A stretch of DNA of 64,000 nt from Dioszegia crocea (taxonomy: Eukaryota; Basidiomycota; Tremellomycetes; Tremellales; Bulleribasidiaceae). Shown here one piece after another: positions 42,943 to 56,058 of the stretch. The stretch lies in assembly GCA_001600615.1 (NCBI GenBank), contig BCKK01000008.1, positions 1,198,534 through 1,262,533 on the forward strand, written 5' to 3'. The position numbers were made by a program, and so were the translations under genes. Each line of letters starts with the position of its first letter. Position 1 is the first letter of the stretch. The notes below the pieces were generated by a model. That model was not told the DNA's origin, searched no databases, and worked only from the letters and a program-made list of their open reading frames with translations.

Positions 42943-44659
42943 ATGATGCTTTCCCCTACACACGGATTAGGCTGGAACCGCGGTATGCTCGGGGAAGATG
43001 AGACCCCAATCTGGACAGATGAGCCAGACGTAAATGTCATAGAGCAGCTTTCCCGACTGCATCTCAGCATCGCAGTCGGTAAAAGGTGCTCTGTGGCCTT
43101 TCTGGCGGAAGGCTCGCGCAATAAGGTTTACACCGTGGAGACGGATCATAGGACCTACGTGATGCGGGTAGGCTTGCCGTTGGATCCCATAAAAGTGGCC
43201 AACGAGGCAGCGACAATCGCCTTTGTGCGCGACCAGGTGAGTACTCCTTCTTCACAAATGATCCGTCAATGCCGGACTGATCCTGCTAGACTCAGATCCC
43301 TGTCCCAAACATCTACGCCTTCGACACAAGCAACGACAATACCCTACAATTCCCATGGATGCTGATCGATAAGGCGAAGGGATCACAGCTAGGGGATCTG
43401 TGGCAAGAGATGTCATTCTCACGAAAGAAGAACATAATTACGCAGTGAGTTGAGCTGAGCGGAACATAATCATGTACGGATCCTTGAGATCATTCGCTGA
43501 TCTTGATAGAGTCGCTGAAATCCAAACTCAGCTTTCACGACTGCCGCCTTTCCAGTCCATTGGGGGTCTGACATACACTACCGGCGGTCAAGCCAGAGTC
43601 GGACGCATCCCAGCCCATAACTTCCATATTCCAGGGCGCGTATGTGGTCCCACGCTCGGCCCATTCGAGCACTCAGTACAGTGGCTTCAGCCACGCCTGA
43701 GTCAAGTTCAGTATCGACTCGACACCGATTTCGCCTTGCCTACAGCTGAGGCTGCCGAGTGCCGTGGACACTTCGAACAGCGAATAGCATGGCAACAGAG
43801 CGAAGCTGGTCTCATCCTTCCTTTCCTCACACAATGCTATGAGTCCATCGGCGCACCCACCTCAATCTTTTACCACGATTTCCACCCCGGCAACATCTTC
43901 ATCGATGCCGAAGATAACATAACGGCCGTTCTCGACTGGGAGTTCGTCATGGTCGTGCCCAAGTGGATGTCTCAGGGCTTCCCAGATCTCCTGCTCACGC
44001 CTCAACGGCATGTAAAGCCCAACCGAGAGGATTACCGAGCAGATGCAGAAGACGCGATGGAGCTGGTCCGGGGAGGCGTAAACATTATGTATTGGGAGAG
44101 ACTGGAGGAATACCACGCGACAAAGCTACGACCCTTCTTTCTCAAAGAGATGGAGAAACGGACACCTGGCTGGATCGTCGAGCATGAACGGACAAAGTTC
44201 CACCGCCTTCTAGAAGATCAAGTCTCCAATCTAGAATGCAGTAGCCTAAGCCACGAGCTGGGTGACTGGCTTGACGCCTATGAAGGAGACGGGAAGGTTC
44301 CGCAGAGCGCAGTTGAGGGGAAATGGCCGGTGGCGATAGAGGATAGCCCTTGTTGGTTGGAGGATGAGTAAGTCTTTCGCAACAGTCAGCGTCAGCAAGC
44401 GATCATAGCTGACTTGCACAGGATCTGCAGCGAGAGTGATGGGTCAGACGAGGACGAAACTGCAGAAGAGGCAGACAAGTCGGAGATTGGCGTGCACAGC
44501 AAGGAAGGCGGCGCCACGGAACATGGAGCGGAGGTTGACGAGCTGCAGGGCTTCCGAGGGGTGTGGTCGAGCGCAAACTTGGCTTATCCGCTGCATTTAG
44601 TCCAAGACTTTGCTAGTTTTTACTTCGGCCTCAGTAGTCATCAGGTCAGCAGTAGTTAG
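42943..44659 (+). CDS. Aminoglycoside-phosphotransferase-fold kinase
   Basis: Four exons (42943-43236, 43290-43444, 43510-44367, 44422-44659) give 514 residues. Kinase-like fold of the APH family: CSVAFLAEGSRNKVYTVETD (nucleotide loop), TYVMRVGLPLDPIKVANEAA (Lys/Arg and Glu), IPVPNIYAFDTSNDN, PWMLIDKAKGSQLGDLWQEM, then the catalytic loop SIFYHDFHPGNIFIDAEDNI (H-D..HPGN) and metal-binding AVLDWEFV. The fungal members usually have unknown small-molecule substrates rather than antibiotics. The C-terminal 80 residues are acidic and low in complexity (SESDGSDEDETAEEADKSE) and are an unusual extension. The start was chosen at MMLSPTHGLGWNRG, just before the conserved part. Confidence 0.88.
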
Positions 44660-44836
44660 ATGTCAGTAGTTGATACTGTTCTGAAGGAAGTTGGTCATAA
44701 TCACGATAGTGAGAACAAGACGATAAATAGTGCAGCATGTGCCACGTATTTCCTGTGTACATCACCATCGCTTTGGAGGTAGACCTCAATCATCAAGACT
44801 CTCGGCGAGCTATATAATGTCAGCACTAACCACCGA

Positions 44837-47800
44837 CTACGAAAGCTTTGATGATGAACTGACCATTCTCGCAAATTCATCCTCTCCTTCTGTGCCAGTT
44901 TCGCTAGCTTCCTCTTCCCCTCTGTCCCCTACCTCATCCTGATCAGCACCTTCCACATCCCTCTCTCCAGTTTCTTCCACCGTTTGACGCTCCTCCACTT
45001 GTCGCTTCATCCTCTCCACCTGCTTCTCACTCAATTCCAACTTCCGTACCTCCCCATTCCCGTCCTCCTCAAGATATGACGGCGGTCCAAGCAATAGCGG
45101 CCGTTTCCGCTTCCGTTCTGGACTCTCGCCCTCCTCCCCTCTCTCATCAAACGAAGCTCGCTTGGCCGGCGGATCCCGGAATGACGATAGTGGGAGATCT
45201 TCTTCGTCGGCGTATCGGACGCGTTTACGGGGTGTGCCGGGTATGGAGCTGGGGGGCGAAGATATACTGTTGATGTCAGCTTCATATCAAAGCTCAAGAT
45301 CAGCTGAGTCGATGTAGTAAAGCGACGTACCTTCCCCGCTCCGACATTCCGTCATCTGACCCCTCCAGAAAAGCCTCAAATTCCTTCTCAGCCGCCTCGT
45401 CCCATCCGCCGACCGCAAAATCGGGATCATCAAGCTCCTCCTCAGCCTCAGCCTCCTCTTCCGGCAGTATCTCCGCCTCTTCTTTTCCGCCTTCATCCTT
45501 GACATCCCCTGGCAGAGCCACAACTTCCCCCTCCCCAACCTTCCCTTCTGCTTTTCCCTTCCCCTTCAATTGTCGCCGCGTATGTTCCGGATAACAGTCA
45601 AACGGCCCCTCATCGAGCTTCTTCCAGACCGCCAGACTCTGCACCATCCAGTCGAGTTTGACCACCCATTTGCCCATTTGCTGAGTTCGGTGTGTCTTTT
45701 CCGTTCCGGGCTGGATGCAGACGCAGTGGGTCATTTGGGGCGAGGGGGAGAGGAGAGGTCGGGCTCCGTAGACTAGGGAGAGAAGCCAGATCTCAGAACT
45801 GAAAGTCAGCCACCTACAGAGTAGCAAAGAAGGTGGTAAACCTACAGCTCTGGTCGTATGCCTTGGGGAATAATGCCTGAGAAGACTATCGAACATCCTT
45901 CTAGCACTCTCGATTTCATGTCAGGAATGATCAACTAGATGATCAGCTCAATCTCATACCAATCATGGCCCAGAGACAGCGAGACATCACTAACCTCAAC
46001 ATCACATCCCATCGGAAGTGGATCATCATCGGTAGCTGAAGACGGGCGAGCGTCGTACGCCGAGTAGAAAGCGTGATGTATTTCACTTAATATCTGTAAA
46101 TACGGTCAGCGATTGTACATGGTCAAGGGTGAAAGTAGAAACTCTGACGTACCCCGGTCAACCGCTCAAGCTCATCATCATTCTCACTCAGCATGGGTGG
46201 TGGCGGTGGAGGCGATCCCTCGGGCGTCGTACTTCTCTCCTCGCTCATTCCAGCATCTTGGGTGACGCCATCCACCTGCAGACCATTCTTTTCCACTACC
46301 GCCTCTACCGCCTCGGCAGGGTCTTCCACTCCACCGGGACTGAGATCTTTCCTGACTTCCTCATCATCCTCCGATGCACTCCTCTCCTTCTCCAACTTCT
46401 CCGCCAACCGCTTTAATGGTCGCTCCACCTCTATCCGATGAAGCATCTCTTCTTTCCCTTCCGCATCCACCGCTTCCACAACTTCGACGCCATCAATTTC
46501 CGCCAAAGCGTCGGAAGCGGGAGTCATGGGTAAAGGCGATAATGAAGGGGAAGGCGAAGTTGATATGGCCGATACGTCTGACTCCGCAGGGGATGATGGG
46601 GTTATCCGTTCCGAGACCTTCTTAGATCCAGACATTGGAATTGCCGTTTGGTCAGATCTGGACGGAGGTGATGATGATGCGGATTTCTTGCCTCCGATCT
46701 TGCCGTCTGTCCGGACGCCTTTGGCCGATGGTGTAGAGTTGATGTCGCCTATACCGAGGAAGAATTCATCTGGACCGTCAGCGTCCTTCTCGGTGGGGCA
46801 TGATATGATATTTGGGCCGGGCGGATGGACCCATTCTCATGTGTCGAAGAGCGGGTGAAAGAGGAAGTAAGATAGATTTGGAAAAGCGGCCAAAACGTAC
46901 ATGGTATGACTTTGACCAGATTCGGTATCTCTCCCCAGACATCTCCTCTGTCGTCTATGACGACCACCATACTTTGATCGGTCGGAAAGAGCCTCTTGAG
47001 ATGTTTAGATTTTACGTCTAAGCACGTATTAGCTTAGTTCCACTTATTGATGGCAGAATGCTATAGGAAGGAATGGGGAACAAATCATCCGACGACGAGG
47101 AGTGGACGTGGACGCTAGTGGTAGAGCAAGGACAAGTGAAGGCCGGGTGAAGAAAAAGTAGATGGGGTCAAAGAAATATAGACTCACTTCCACTCTCGTC
47201 TCGACTCAATATCCGCCCGCCGAAAATCTTCCCATCCGGATCGATAGCTTTACATATCGCATCCGCATACGTCCTCGTCCCCATCGTATAGACGTGCATC
47301 TCGTACATTTCAGACATTCTTTCGAGGAAAGTGGGTAGTCCAGGTCTGCAATGTCAGCTGGTGTTCCCACTCTGCATTTCGAGGCAGCTATGCCGCAGTC
47401 AACAATCAGACTCACCTAGGTTTCGTAAAGTACCAGCGATCATTTGCTCTACTCCGTCCCTTTACAGCGCCGGGCGGTAATTCATCCTCCAGCTGAAACG
47501 TCGCCACATCTCGAAGAGCGTCGGTATTCGGATTGCGTCTCCACCCTGTGGGCATGCCCGTACCTCCCTCCCCGTCATCAGCACCTTCCGCTTGTCGGAT
47601 TTCATCTAGCCATTCACCAACGGTAGGATCTACAGTGGTGTGTATGATGGTCTGATCCAGGTCGACGATGAGAGATAGTTTTCGAGCGTGAAGAAGGTCG
47701 GTTTTAGTTTGGTTATCTAGACGTGTCGCTTCCTGCGGAATCAGCACATCGCTCATACAGTCTAACAGGCCGAATACGTTGAGAAAGCTTAAAATAGAAG

Positions 47801-48736
47801 CAGAGAGATTGTATATTAGGAAGGGAGACTCACTCTCGACGAAACTGTCACACCGAGGCTATCATGACCCATCTCGTATGCGCCCGGAAACCTTGATGGG
47901 CCAGGAGTGGGTAGATTTCCCGGATCTGCTCGAGGTGCAGGAGTGATGTAATCGTTCCTGTATGTGTATTAGCATATGCTCAGATCGATCATTTGGGATC
48001 CGTGAACACAAGCGCCATCGGATAAGAGAGCTAATCCTTGTTCCCCGATCTGCAAGCTCCGACCATCCTCCGCGCTGACCCAGAAACCGATGCTTGAACA
48101 CTCACTCAGACAGCTCTTTCCCGCATACTCCGCAGAGACCATGTAGCTGTACGGGATGTGTACAAGGTTGTTGGATGTAGAGGATTGGTCGGCTGAAATG
48201 TCAGCTGCTGCTGAAAAGGTATTTCCTCCCGATTGTGTCCTGAGGTCCGGTCTTTAAGGCAGATCGGTACGCTCCTGATTGTGGCCTGCAAAGACCTGTG
48301 GTACTGGTCGACCTTGAACAGAACCTATCTCCCCCACCTCACAATTCCCCAACCTCACCCTCACCTCAGATCAAAGTAGACCAACTCACGCAGAATGCCG
48401 TTTCTCAATCCGCATCCCCAACTCAACTCCAGGTGCCCAATTGACGAATTCCCCTTCAACCGGACTCTCCCAGCTTCCAACCATATCATTCTCCCCTACA
48501 CCCTCTTCCTCGCCCTTCTCCCTCTTCCTCGGTCCAGACTCTTTCCCTGTTCCTGCGCCATCTCGAGCCTCCTTCGCCAAAGCCCGGCGAGACGTATCGG
48601 ACGTGAATGAGTATTCAAGAATTTTCGAGCCGCGCTGTATGGCATTTACAGATTTGGAGGAAGGGATGAGACGTGTAATTATAATTGGATATGGGAGGGT
48701 TGAAGGCAGGGAGAGTGGGGTTGGGTCGTCTGACAT
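44837..48736 (-). CDS. FCP1: RNA polymerase II CTD phosphatase Fcp1
   Basis: A large multi-exon gene. N-terminal beta-rich domain: LPSTLPYPIIITRLIPSSKS, VNAIQRGSKILEYSFTS, then VHIPYSYMVSAEYAGKSCLS. The catalytic FCPH domain has LSLIVDLDQTIIHTTVDPTV (DxDxT, the first Asp being the phospho-acceptor), a WYFTKPRPGLPTFLERMSE, MYEMHVYTMGTRTYADAICK, KIFGGRILSRDESG and DQSMVVVIDDRGDVWG. After a long acidic insert (SEERSTTPEGSPPPPPPM) comes a BRCT domain: VLEGCSIVFSGIIPQG, SEIWLLSLVYGARPLLSPSP, THCVCIQPGTEKTHRTQQ, VVKLDWMVQSLAVWKKLDEG. The C-terminus is acidic with a basic patch (PRKRVRYADEEDLPLSS; RKRKRPLLLGPPSYLEED). Fcp1 dephosphorylates Ser2/Ser5 of the polymerase CTD and is essential in yeasts. 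Confidence 0.93.
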
Positions 48737-49039
48737 ATTTGGAAGGATGAGGGTTCAATTATATTTCTAGAATGGAATGTGAAGTGTCGGTTTCGCTGAT
48801 TCCTTCAGGGTGAGCACGCCAACCCTCCCAGTGTGGCGATGAAGGGTCCGTCGATGTAGTCCTGTATAGATGTATTTGAGATGATGTAGTGACAAAGGCA
48901 GATGAATTGGATTCAGGCCTAACAGCTATACAGCTAGCCGACGCGCACGGACCTACCCTTCTTGGGTTTACCGTCGATCAGCTAAATCAGATCCGCCCTT
49001 GTCATCCATCACTCACCTATATTCTCCACATCCCCCTCC

Positions 49040-50979
49040 ATGCCCGAAACCAGCGCCACAAGTGCGGACGGCGAGGAGACGACCCGGAAACGACGCCGAC
49101 CGAACTCACTTGCCGCGTGCGATGGCTGTCAATCCCGCAAGTCTCGCTGTGAGATGGTCTCGCAGGCGCAATGTCAAAGATGCCTGAGCCTTGGCGAGAA
49201 CTGCCTCTTCTTGGGGAAGAGCGTGAACGATACTTCTATAGGACCAGCAGGTACGTATCTTACAGTGTAGAGCTGATGTCTAGATACAAACCCCCGTGAC
49301 TGGGCAGCAATAGCGCGACTTGAACAGCGAACCTCTCGACTCGAAGCTTTGCTTACCCGGCTGAGCTCGCAACCTGCCGGTCAGCTTTCGCTCAACGACA
49401 GAGAGGTACAAATGGATCCTGTTAAAGAGTACTATCGTGCATACAACGAGAGTGGCGATCAGCCGAGTCGAGGAAATGGCTCTTCTTCCGACCACCGCCT
49501 AGGCGCCTATCTTCACGTCTCCTCAATCCTCGCCCTCAATCACTGGCCGACTTTTGCAGATCCCGAGCGGGAGGGTGTCATTGAAGGAAAGGATATGCGA
49601 CGTCTCATAGAAGAGTGAGCGAGACAACTGAAGATAGCTAATCTTTAGTTTCCCTCGTTTGATCCCCGACGTGTCCCCCCTCGCCGCCCTATTCTACTCC
49701 ATGATGTGCTCAGAGCACCCGCTCGTCAAATCATGTATCCTACACAACGTTGGCGGCTTCACTGTCGAAAAACCTCCATCTCGGCAGACTCTGGCCAATA
49801 CCGCGCTGGTACTTCGTAACTTGGCCGTAATTCCAGCGGCTGAGCCTTCCCCCGCAATCGCCCTTGGGCTTCTCATCCTATCCTTCTCGCCAGCTTCGCG
49901 GACAGACATCAGTCTGCCTCGAACTCCAGATCCATACGAGGCGTCTTCACGTGCGATGCGCATAGCTCTCCGGCTGGGTCTGAATAAAGGGGCAAGATTG
50001 TTGGCTAGAGGCGGACTGGGGTCAATGGCGGTTGGCTTAGACGATGTGGTTCTTGTGAGTAGGGAGACTTCAGCTTTGGGACTTGCGCTAATGACTCAGT
50101 GGTACGCCATTAGTCATCGCTCTGCCTGGTGAGTAATTTCGATTTGATCTGGAGTATCCGCTAATATTCAGGGTTGACCTTCTTTCCACCGACTCCTTCG
50201 CCGCTCGCCCTTCACTCTGCCCATTGCTGTGCGAAAGCCTGAGCTCAGAAACACTCCCTTCCGAATCTCGCTCTGACCTCGTCTACCTCTGGCACGAGTC
50301 TCGGCTCATCTTCCTGATCCGACCATTGTCCGAAGCCATCGCCGAAGCACAATGCGCGATGCTTCAGGCCGAACCGATCACATTCCTCATCCCCGCACTC
50401 GCCGAATTCTCGGCTTCAATCGCCAAATGGAGCGAGGACGTCACCAATGCCAAATATCAACCCTCGTTCGCTTGGCTCTGCTTGCACGCGCAGCAGATCA
50501 AGATGATGGCATTTCTAAAGGTCTCGAATGACCATGGGCGGAACGTGAATCTGAATCCTCCGGACGACCAGCAAATTTCGCTCATGCGGTACTGCTCGTC
50601 CGAGATACGTCGGATTGCTATCGTTATAGTCGAACTCATCACATCCCTCCGCATCACTCCAGCTCGACTTCCTTCCTACAACCTCACACTCTGCTTTGCA
50701 GCATACGCGCTCATCCGGCCAATCAGGCTGGAAGACAACATGAGGGCATCTGTCGAGAGGTTTCGTCAGCTGCTGGTCGAATCTCACACTGCTGGCCAGC
50801 GGTATGTCGATCTTCTAGACGAAAGGCGAAGCAACGGTCCCATCACCAACGCGCCTTCCCCGTCAGGAGATGGGAACACATTCTCGACATACGAGAATTC
50901 CCTTGACTCGATGCTGGATGTGAGCTGGATGTTTGATCCCTTGTGGTCGGGGATTGTGGAGATGCCACCTGTGGAGTAA
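49040..50979 (+). CDS. Zn2Cys6 transcription factor
   Basis: Four exons. The zinc cluster RRRPNSLAACDGCQSRKSRC with EMVSQAQCQRCLSLGENC gives C-x2-C-x6-C-x7-C-x2-C-x6-C; the loop lacks the usual Pro. A coiled segment follows (AIARLEQRTSRLEALLTRLS). The fungal-TF region includes LGAYLHVSSILALNHWPTFA, LIPDVSPLAALFYSMMCSEH, LALGLLILSFSPASR-type helices, SSRAMRIALRLGLNKGARLL, ALMTQWYAISHRSAW and YLWHESRLIFLIRPLSEAIA. The layout recalls regulators of aromatic or organic acid use, but no specific orthologue is evident. Its 300-nt promoter is shared with FCP1, which is housekeeping, so its targets are probably elsewhere. Confidence 0.9.
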
Positions 50980-51344
50980 GGAGCCAATGAGTCAAGTTTA
51001 GGTCGTCAAGTGAGTCACTTCAGCTTGTTTGGGGTATCGAGAACATCGGACATGCACCGCTCAGAAGCACATGTTGACTCGCCAGTGTCCTGATCTTTGA
51101 ATATAGCTATGCCGGTCGGCCTAGCGCATCAATCAAAAGACTGCGCGGTATAATACTTACCGGGTGGGAGGTGAAGAGCGAGATTTGACGAGCTTGAATT
51201 AGAAGCCAGTGGCGAGAATGCGAGGTCTGGAGTACCTGAGTGAGTTAAATCTACGTGTTTGATTAATTGCGGAAGTCAGGCCTATACATTCGAAATCAGA
51301 GCTGACTATTCAGTGTCTCAGTCTTCGGTGCATCGATCTGAATC
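50980..51344. other. Spacer between regulator gene and dispersed repeat
   Basis: No credible gene. A GAGTGAGTT...GCTGACTATTCAG intron-like pair near 51240-51316 leads into the duplicated segment, so this may be an upstream remnant of the same copied locus. Confidence 0.3.
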
Positions 51345-51830
51345 ACCTCAGTTACCGCGCGAGAATGGCGTCGTAAGGTCCGCGGTCAGCGGAAGGGAGT
51401 CGCGAAGCTTACCCGAAGTCGAAGCGGCTTTGTCTCATCCGTGACGGGGCAGTATAGTGTGGTGTCAGTCATGTATCATCACTCACAGCTCATTTGCTGG
51501 CATTTGGGTCGTGCTTGTTGCGGCTACGGGTCCAACATTTTGATTATCCTCATAAACGGGCTCGACTGACAGTAAGACCATACCGATCCCTCAATCAGTA
51601 ATCATGGTCCTGCTATCAAATTCTCGACACAAGATCTGGCATCAGGTTCTCTGACCACAACTCTCCTAGCTTAGGTCGAGTTGGGCAGCTAGTTGGCAAC
51701 CATACTATGAAGGGGCTACAGCTTTGGGATGAGGCGAAATTCTAGGATCTCAATTCCGTCACAGCAAGGCCGCAAGGGAGTGGAAGAGCAGTCCTAGCGG
51801 GTAAGCTTTCAGCACGAGAAACGCCACATC
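51345..51830 (+). repeat. Dispersed duplication, copy 2 (inverse of 19745-20255)
   Basis: Aligns over its full length with the reverse complement of 19745-20255 at roughly 80% identity by eye. Similarity begins at CGCGCGAGAATGGCGT and ends at CAGCACGAGA.AC.CCA. The frame RENGVVRSAVSGRESRS is shared with copy 1, but stop codons fall soon after in both copies. Confidence 0.75.
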
Positions 51831-51888
51831 GGCGCGCGCGTAGCTCATCTTATGTTGAACAGATTGAGCAATAGGCTCCATTCAGGAG

Positions 51889-52407
51889 CTAACACCGCCA
51901 CAAACCCCCAGATGATGAGTAGAAGTGCACGCAGATCCTGGAAGAAGTCCCGTCCGGAATCCAGATGCGAGATAGTCCAGGGGGAGTTCGAGCGAGCGTT
52001 GATAACGCCGAGGGAGAAAGAGCCGAGTTTATTCGCGGTAGATGATCTGATGATATCGAGATCGCCGAGTCAGGATTGCGATGAATCACCGGCGATAGGA
52101 CTACTGCCATTTGAGCGTGAGCTTCATCCGTGGCTTGACGCACCTCTTCCCATTGGGCCTATGCTGTTGATAGACCAATGAGGACATTGGAAATGCCGAG
52201 TCGTTTCGCGCTCAAAGACGTTGAAGTTACAAAGACGTCGCCTGATCTCTCAAGCAGAACCAAGAATAGGAGAAATCCAATGGCGCTTAGTATACCCCAG
52301 ACCAGCGGAGAGTGACTTGGAGCGTCCACGATCGGCAACATATGGTTGTAAGCGAAAATGAAGAAACAGGGCAACTCAAAGGCGATCGCTGAAAATCTCT
52401 GATTCAC
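51889..52407 (-). pseudogene. Two-helix membrane-protein fragment interrupted by one TAG
   Basis: In one minus-strand frame: AIAFELPCFFIFAYNHMLPI, LVWGILSAIGFLLFLVLLER, KRLGISNVLIGLSTA, TAG (52159-52161), then AQWEEVRQATDEAHAQMAVV, LSPVIHRNPDSAISISSDHL. The two hydrophobic stretches and RLGISNVLIGLSTA resemble pieces of a multi-helix MFS-type carrier, but too little remains to be sure. A plus-strand open frame (51852-52181) overlaps and is the alternative reading. Confidence 0.3.
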
Positions 52408-52598
52408 TTAGCACAGTATCCAGTGTGTCAAATTTGTAATCCCGTTACTGTCCCAGCTAGTCTCGCCTGCCATGCAGATAGTCCGATCTCTTATGGACTG
52501 GAGCGAGCGAGTAAGGTACACATGAGTAGCGAGGAAAGACAGCACGCAAGATAGCCTGTAGGTAGAGGGGAAGAGCACAGTACATAGTCATTTATTCA

Positions 52599-53608
52599 TT
52601 TATGATCTGCGGTACTCATCGCCCAGTGGCCCTAACGCGGATGTTATGCCTGCTTGACCAGGTGCATTATCGACAGGTGTTATAGTGTAGGACGGAGAGT
52701 ACTTGTGATCGCGTACCTCATCGCCATTGACCATGTCCGAGGCGTCCACTGCAGTGTCAGCTTGACTCACGGACTGTCAAAGGGACTATCCGGGAACGGA
52801 GAGACTCACCCCGCTCCGCACACGCCTTAAGATCACTGACAATCCCAGCGCTGAAATTGCGATTGATCAACCGCGTCCTACACACATCCCTGTCCGTCTC
52901 CACCCATACCCGCATGTCCATCATTGCCGCACACTCCCGCCATCCAGGCTTGTCGAGTAGGGTGTATAAACCCTCCATCACCACGATCCGGTGCTGAGGG
53001 GTGATTGGGACGGGTGAGGGAGCGGGATCTTTAGCGGCGTGGTCAAAGGTTGGGAAGGGAATTCCCTGGACTGAGGGTGAGTCGAGGGGAAGGCGAAGTT
53101 GCTGGAGAAAGGCAAGGTACGAAGGGAGATTGAACGTGAATGATGCACCCTAAACTGATCAGCGACTACATCGTAGAGTGGATTGTGATCAGAGGTGTCA
53201 GCACTCACTCTTCGCCAATGAGCCACCTTAGGGTCCTCAAATGCGTCTAGCTCCGCCCGGGTATAATGCCACCCATCCAAACCCACACAAACCGCCAGAT
53301 CCCCCTTATCGCCCACTGCCTTTTTAGGCCCCTCGCTTGTGTCCACATCAGTCAATCCAGTCGCCTCATCGATACCGTACTTGGCATAGATTTTGTCGCG
53401 GAGGATGGAATTGAGATGAGCAGTGAGCGGGTACGCGAGAGTGGATTTGCCAGATCCGGGAGCCCTATTTCAGGTCAGCTAATTGATATCTACGCGCTAT
53501 GCGATATTCAGCTCACCCTGCTACAGCAATAAGGAGTCGGGTATCAGAAGCGCACTCATCGTATGCCCGAGCGATCTCTTGCGCCAATCGCTCTACTTCT
53601 GGGTCCAT
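52599..53608 (-). CDS. P-loop kinase of the uridine kinase/Yfh7-like family
   Basis: Four exons from MDPEVERLAQEIARAYDECA at 53608 to TAA at 52599. Walker A spans an intron: RLLIAVAGAPGSGKSTLAYP. Then VCVGLDGWHYTRAELDAFED (substrate-binding D-G-W-H), KVAHWRRGASFTFNLPSYLA, RIVVMEGLYTLLDKPGWREC (Walker-B-like V-x-E-G), MRVWVETDRDVCRTRLINRN (lid region) and a variable end GDEYRRS. The order matches the phosphoribulokinase/uridine kinase superfamily, in particular the fungal Yfh7-like proteins that have an insertion after the Walker A helix (here SILRDKIYAKYGIDEATGL). The phosphate acceptor is unknown. Confidence 0.85.
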
Positions 53609-53935
53609 GGTGGAAGAGGGTTAGGTGTTAGTCCGGACGAGAAAAACGGCAAGCGTCTTCGTCCGCACTTGCCGCCAGATTTCCGTTATTGGGCTCTTTA
53701 TTCATGCCTCCGAGATGAGAGGGTGTATACCGTAGCAGCTACCATAGCGATATCTGTGGTGTTCAGAAACTGATGTCTGAAACATATGACCAGATGTGAC
53801 GAAGCTCATGTATCCGGCATCGATCCTTCAAGGATCCCTTGCGTGTTGAATCACGTGCCATACAAGACCAATACACAAAATCAACCTAGATTTACGCCGC
53901 ATGATTACCCCCCCTTATACCCCTCTCATTCATTG

Positions 53936-56058
53936 TCAAACCGCTCCCACATCCTTCGCTCGGTGATGAATTAATGTCTGGTTCTTCCCCCCACTCAGGT
54001 CCGCTGCCGTTGAAGTGGACTTGAATTTCCAAGCGGGTATGCGGCGCTCATATAGCTCATCAAGCTCGAGGTAGGTCCTCCCGTAGGTCTGGCATTTAGC
54101 GCAGTATCCTCCATCGATAGACCAATGACTCACCTCGGGGTAGTAAAAGTACAAAACTGCAATAGTCGGAACGAGCAACGCGGCCCACATGTAAATTGCT
54201 TTGACTCCGAGGTTCGCCGCATCCGGCGAGATCATGTAAGGTGTTGCCCATTGGAAGACGACACTTTCTCGTCAGATGAAGGATCTGCCAGTAGGAAGCA
54301 AGACTTACAAGCCGATTCCATAGCATCCCAAGTTGAACGAGGTGGTCTTGGCTCGGAGACGAGGAGTCGAGGTCTCGCCACTAGCGACAAAGCCAAGTGG
54401 TCCGGCCGAGCCTCCATAACAGCACACCCAGAGCAGAAGCATGGCAAGAGCGGCGCTCTTCGATGCAGGGGTGTCTGTAAAGCCGGTGGAAGCGAGCCCG
54501 ATATTAAAGAGACACATGGCGACACAGCCCCTTCATATGTCAGCAAATGATAAAGCAACAATCATGGGCGACTCACCCGATCAGGAGGGGTCGACGACCG
54601 ACAATCTCGCACAGGAACATCGAAGCGCCAATGAAGACAGTAAGAAGTACGAACCTGGTGGTCAGTGAAAGGACAGGATTGAAGATCCAGACAAACTCAC
54701 GTGATGATGGTGATGAGGAAAGGATCATCGAAGCCAGCGACAGAGAAAAAGTACTATATCGTCAGTTTCAGGTCATACACAGGCAGCGAGTATACTCACA
54801 GTCGAGTATCCAAAGACAATGGGTGCACCTGCAAATGGCTGCGTCATGATCCCTGCACATCCAGCCAGTGTACGCCTCCAATTGTTCCCTCTGAAAATGT
54901 CGAGGTAAGATGCATCACCACTGCCAGCGCTCTGAGCTCGCTCTGCCTCCAAACCTTGGATGATGACTTTGTATTCGTGTTCCTGTACATCAGGGCAAAT
55001 CAAAGAGTAATTTTCAGCAGGGGAACTCACAACATCGTAATCGGGAACAGTACCGTATAACTTTAGCATGGAGCGCTTGGCCGCCGCTTCGTTCCCCTTT
55101 CGCGCGTGGTGTAGGTGGGATTCCGGGACGTACCAGATAGCGAGTGCGAGCACCTTGGACTATGAGCTCTATGCTCTGGACCACCATTCGCCAGAACTCA
55201 CACCTGTAAAGAGGAACTCCGTGGCGATGAGAGGTTTCCAGGCGTCGGGATTTGTCTGGACCAGAATCTTGGTAGCCACAGAGCTGATGAGCTGACCGAT
55301 ACCGAGAAGAAGTTGGTAGGAGCCGATCATGAAACCTCGTATTTGGAAGGGCGCGATCTCGCTGACATAGGTGACGAGAACGCTCTGAGCGACGCCGACA
55401 CCAAAACGAATGATCATTGCTCCGACAAGCCATGTCTGCCAGTTGTGCGAAGTGATCTCAGCGATAGACCCGGCGAAGAGAACGACGATGGCGATGATCA
55501 TCGCCCACCTATATTGTCAGTTCTGATTCCTCGGAGACATAGCACGAGGACTGACTTTCTCCCGAACCGATCCGCGAACCAACCGCCTGAGAACATCCCG
55601 GCAGTCTTGGTCATTTCGGCGAAGCCCTGCCAGTACGAAATGATCTTTGCCGAGATCGCTGGCATGCCGTCGATGGTGATATCGGCCATTTGGTTGATGA
55701 ACGGCTGCATCGGGATGACGTTTCCGGGGACCTGTTGTTGGAACTGGAGCTGTCAGCGCTGACAAGACAGTATCAGCCTGAGAAATGTCCTACTCCATCA
55801 TTCATGGCAGCCCAGTTAAGAATTGCACAGCATAGCATAGCTCTAGGGAAAGCCCTGACGACGCCCATCCTAGTGAGTGCTGTTTAGTGTCATCACGATA
55901 TTACGTCGAAGCTGGTCCAAGGACTCACATGCATATCTTGTCTCGAGAAGCTGCGCAGCTGGAACTTCATCGTGGGCGAAGTCGCCCTTGTTGTCGTTGT
56001 CGCCTAGATTGGGATCAGGGACCTGGCTGGGAGTCTCGGGTCGAAAAGAGATTGTCAT
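53936..56058 (-). CDS. Sugar MFS transporter (SP family)
   Basis: About ten exons from MTISFRPETPSQVPDPNLGD to TGA at 53936. Sugar porter blocks: ISYWQGFAEMTKTAGMFSGG, WFADRFGRK, GAMIIRFGVGVAQSVLVTYV with SEIAPFQIRGFMIGSYQLLL, AIWYVPESHLHHARKGNEAA, LDIFRGNNWRRTLAGCAGIM, TQPFAGAPIVFGYST, FLCEIVGRRPLLI, YGGSAGPLGFVASGETSTPR with LRAKTTSFNLG, and the C-terminal loop YGRTYLELDELYERRIPAWK. The last block (TYxELDELFERxIPAxKF) is typical of fungal alpha-glucoside/maltose-type permeases. Divergent from an SDR gene with 604 nt between starts. Confidence 0.93.
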
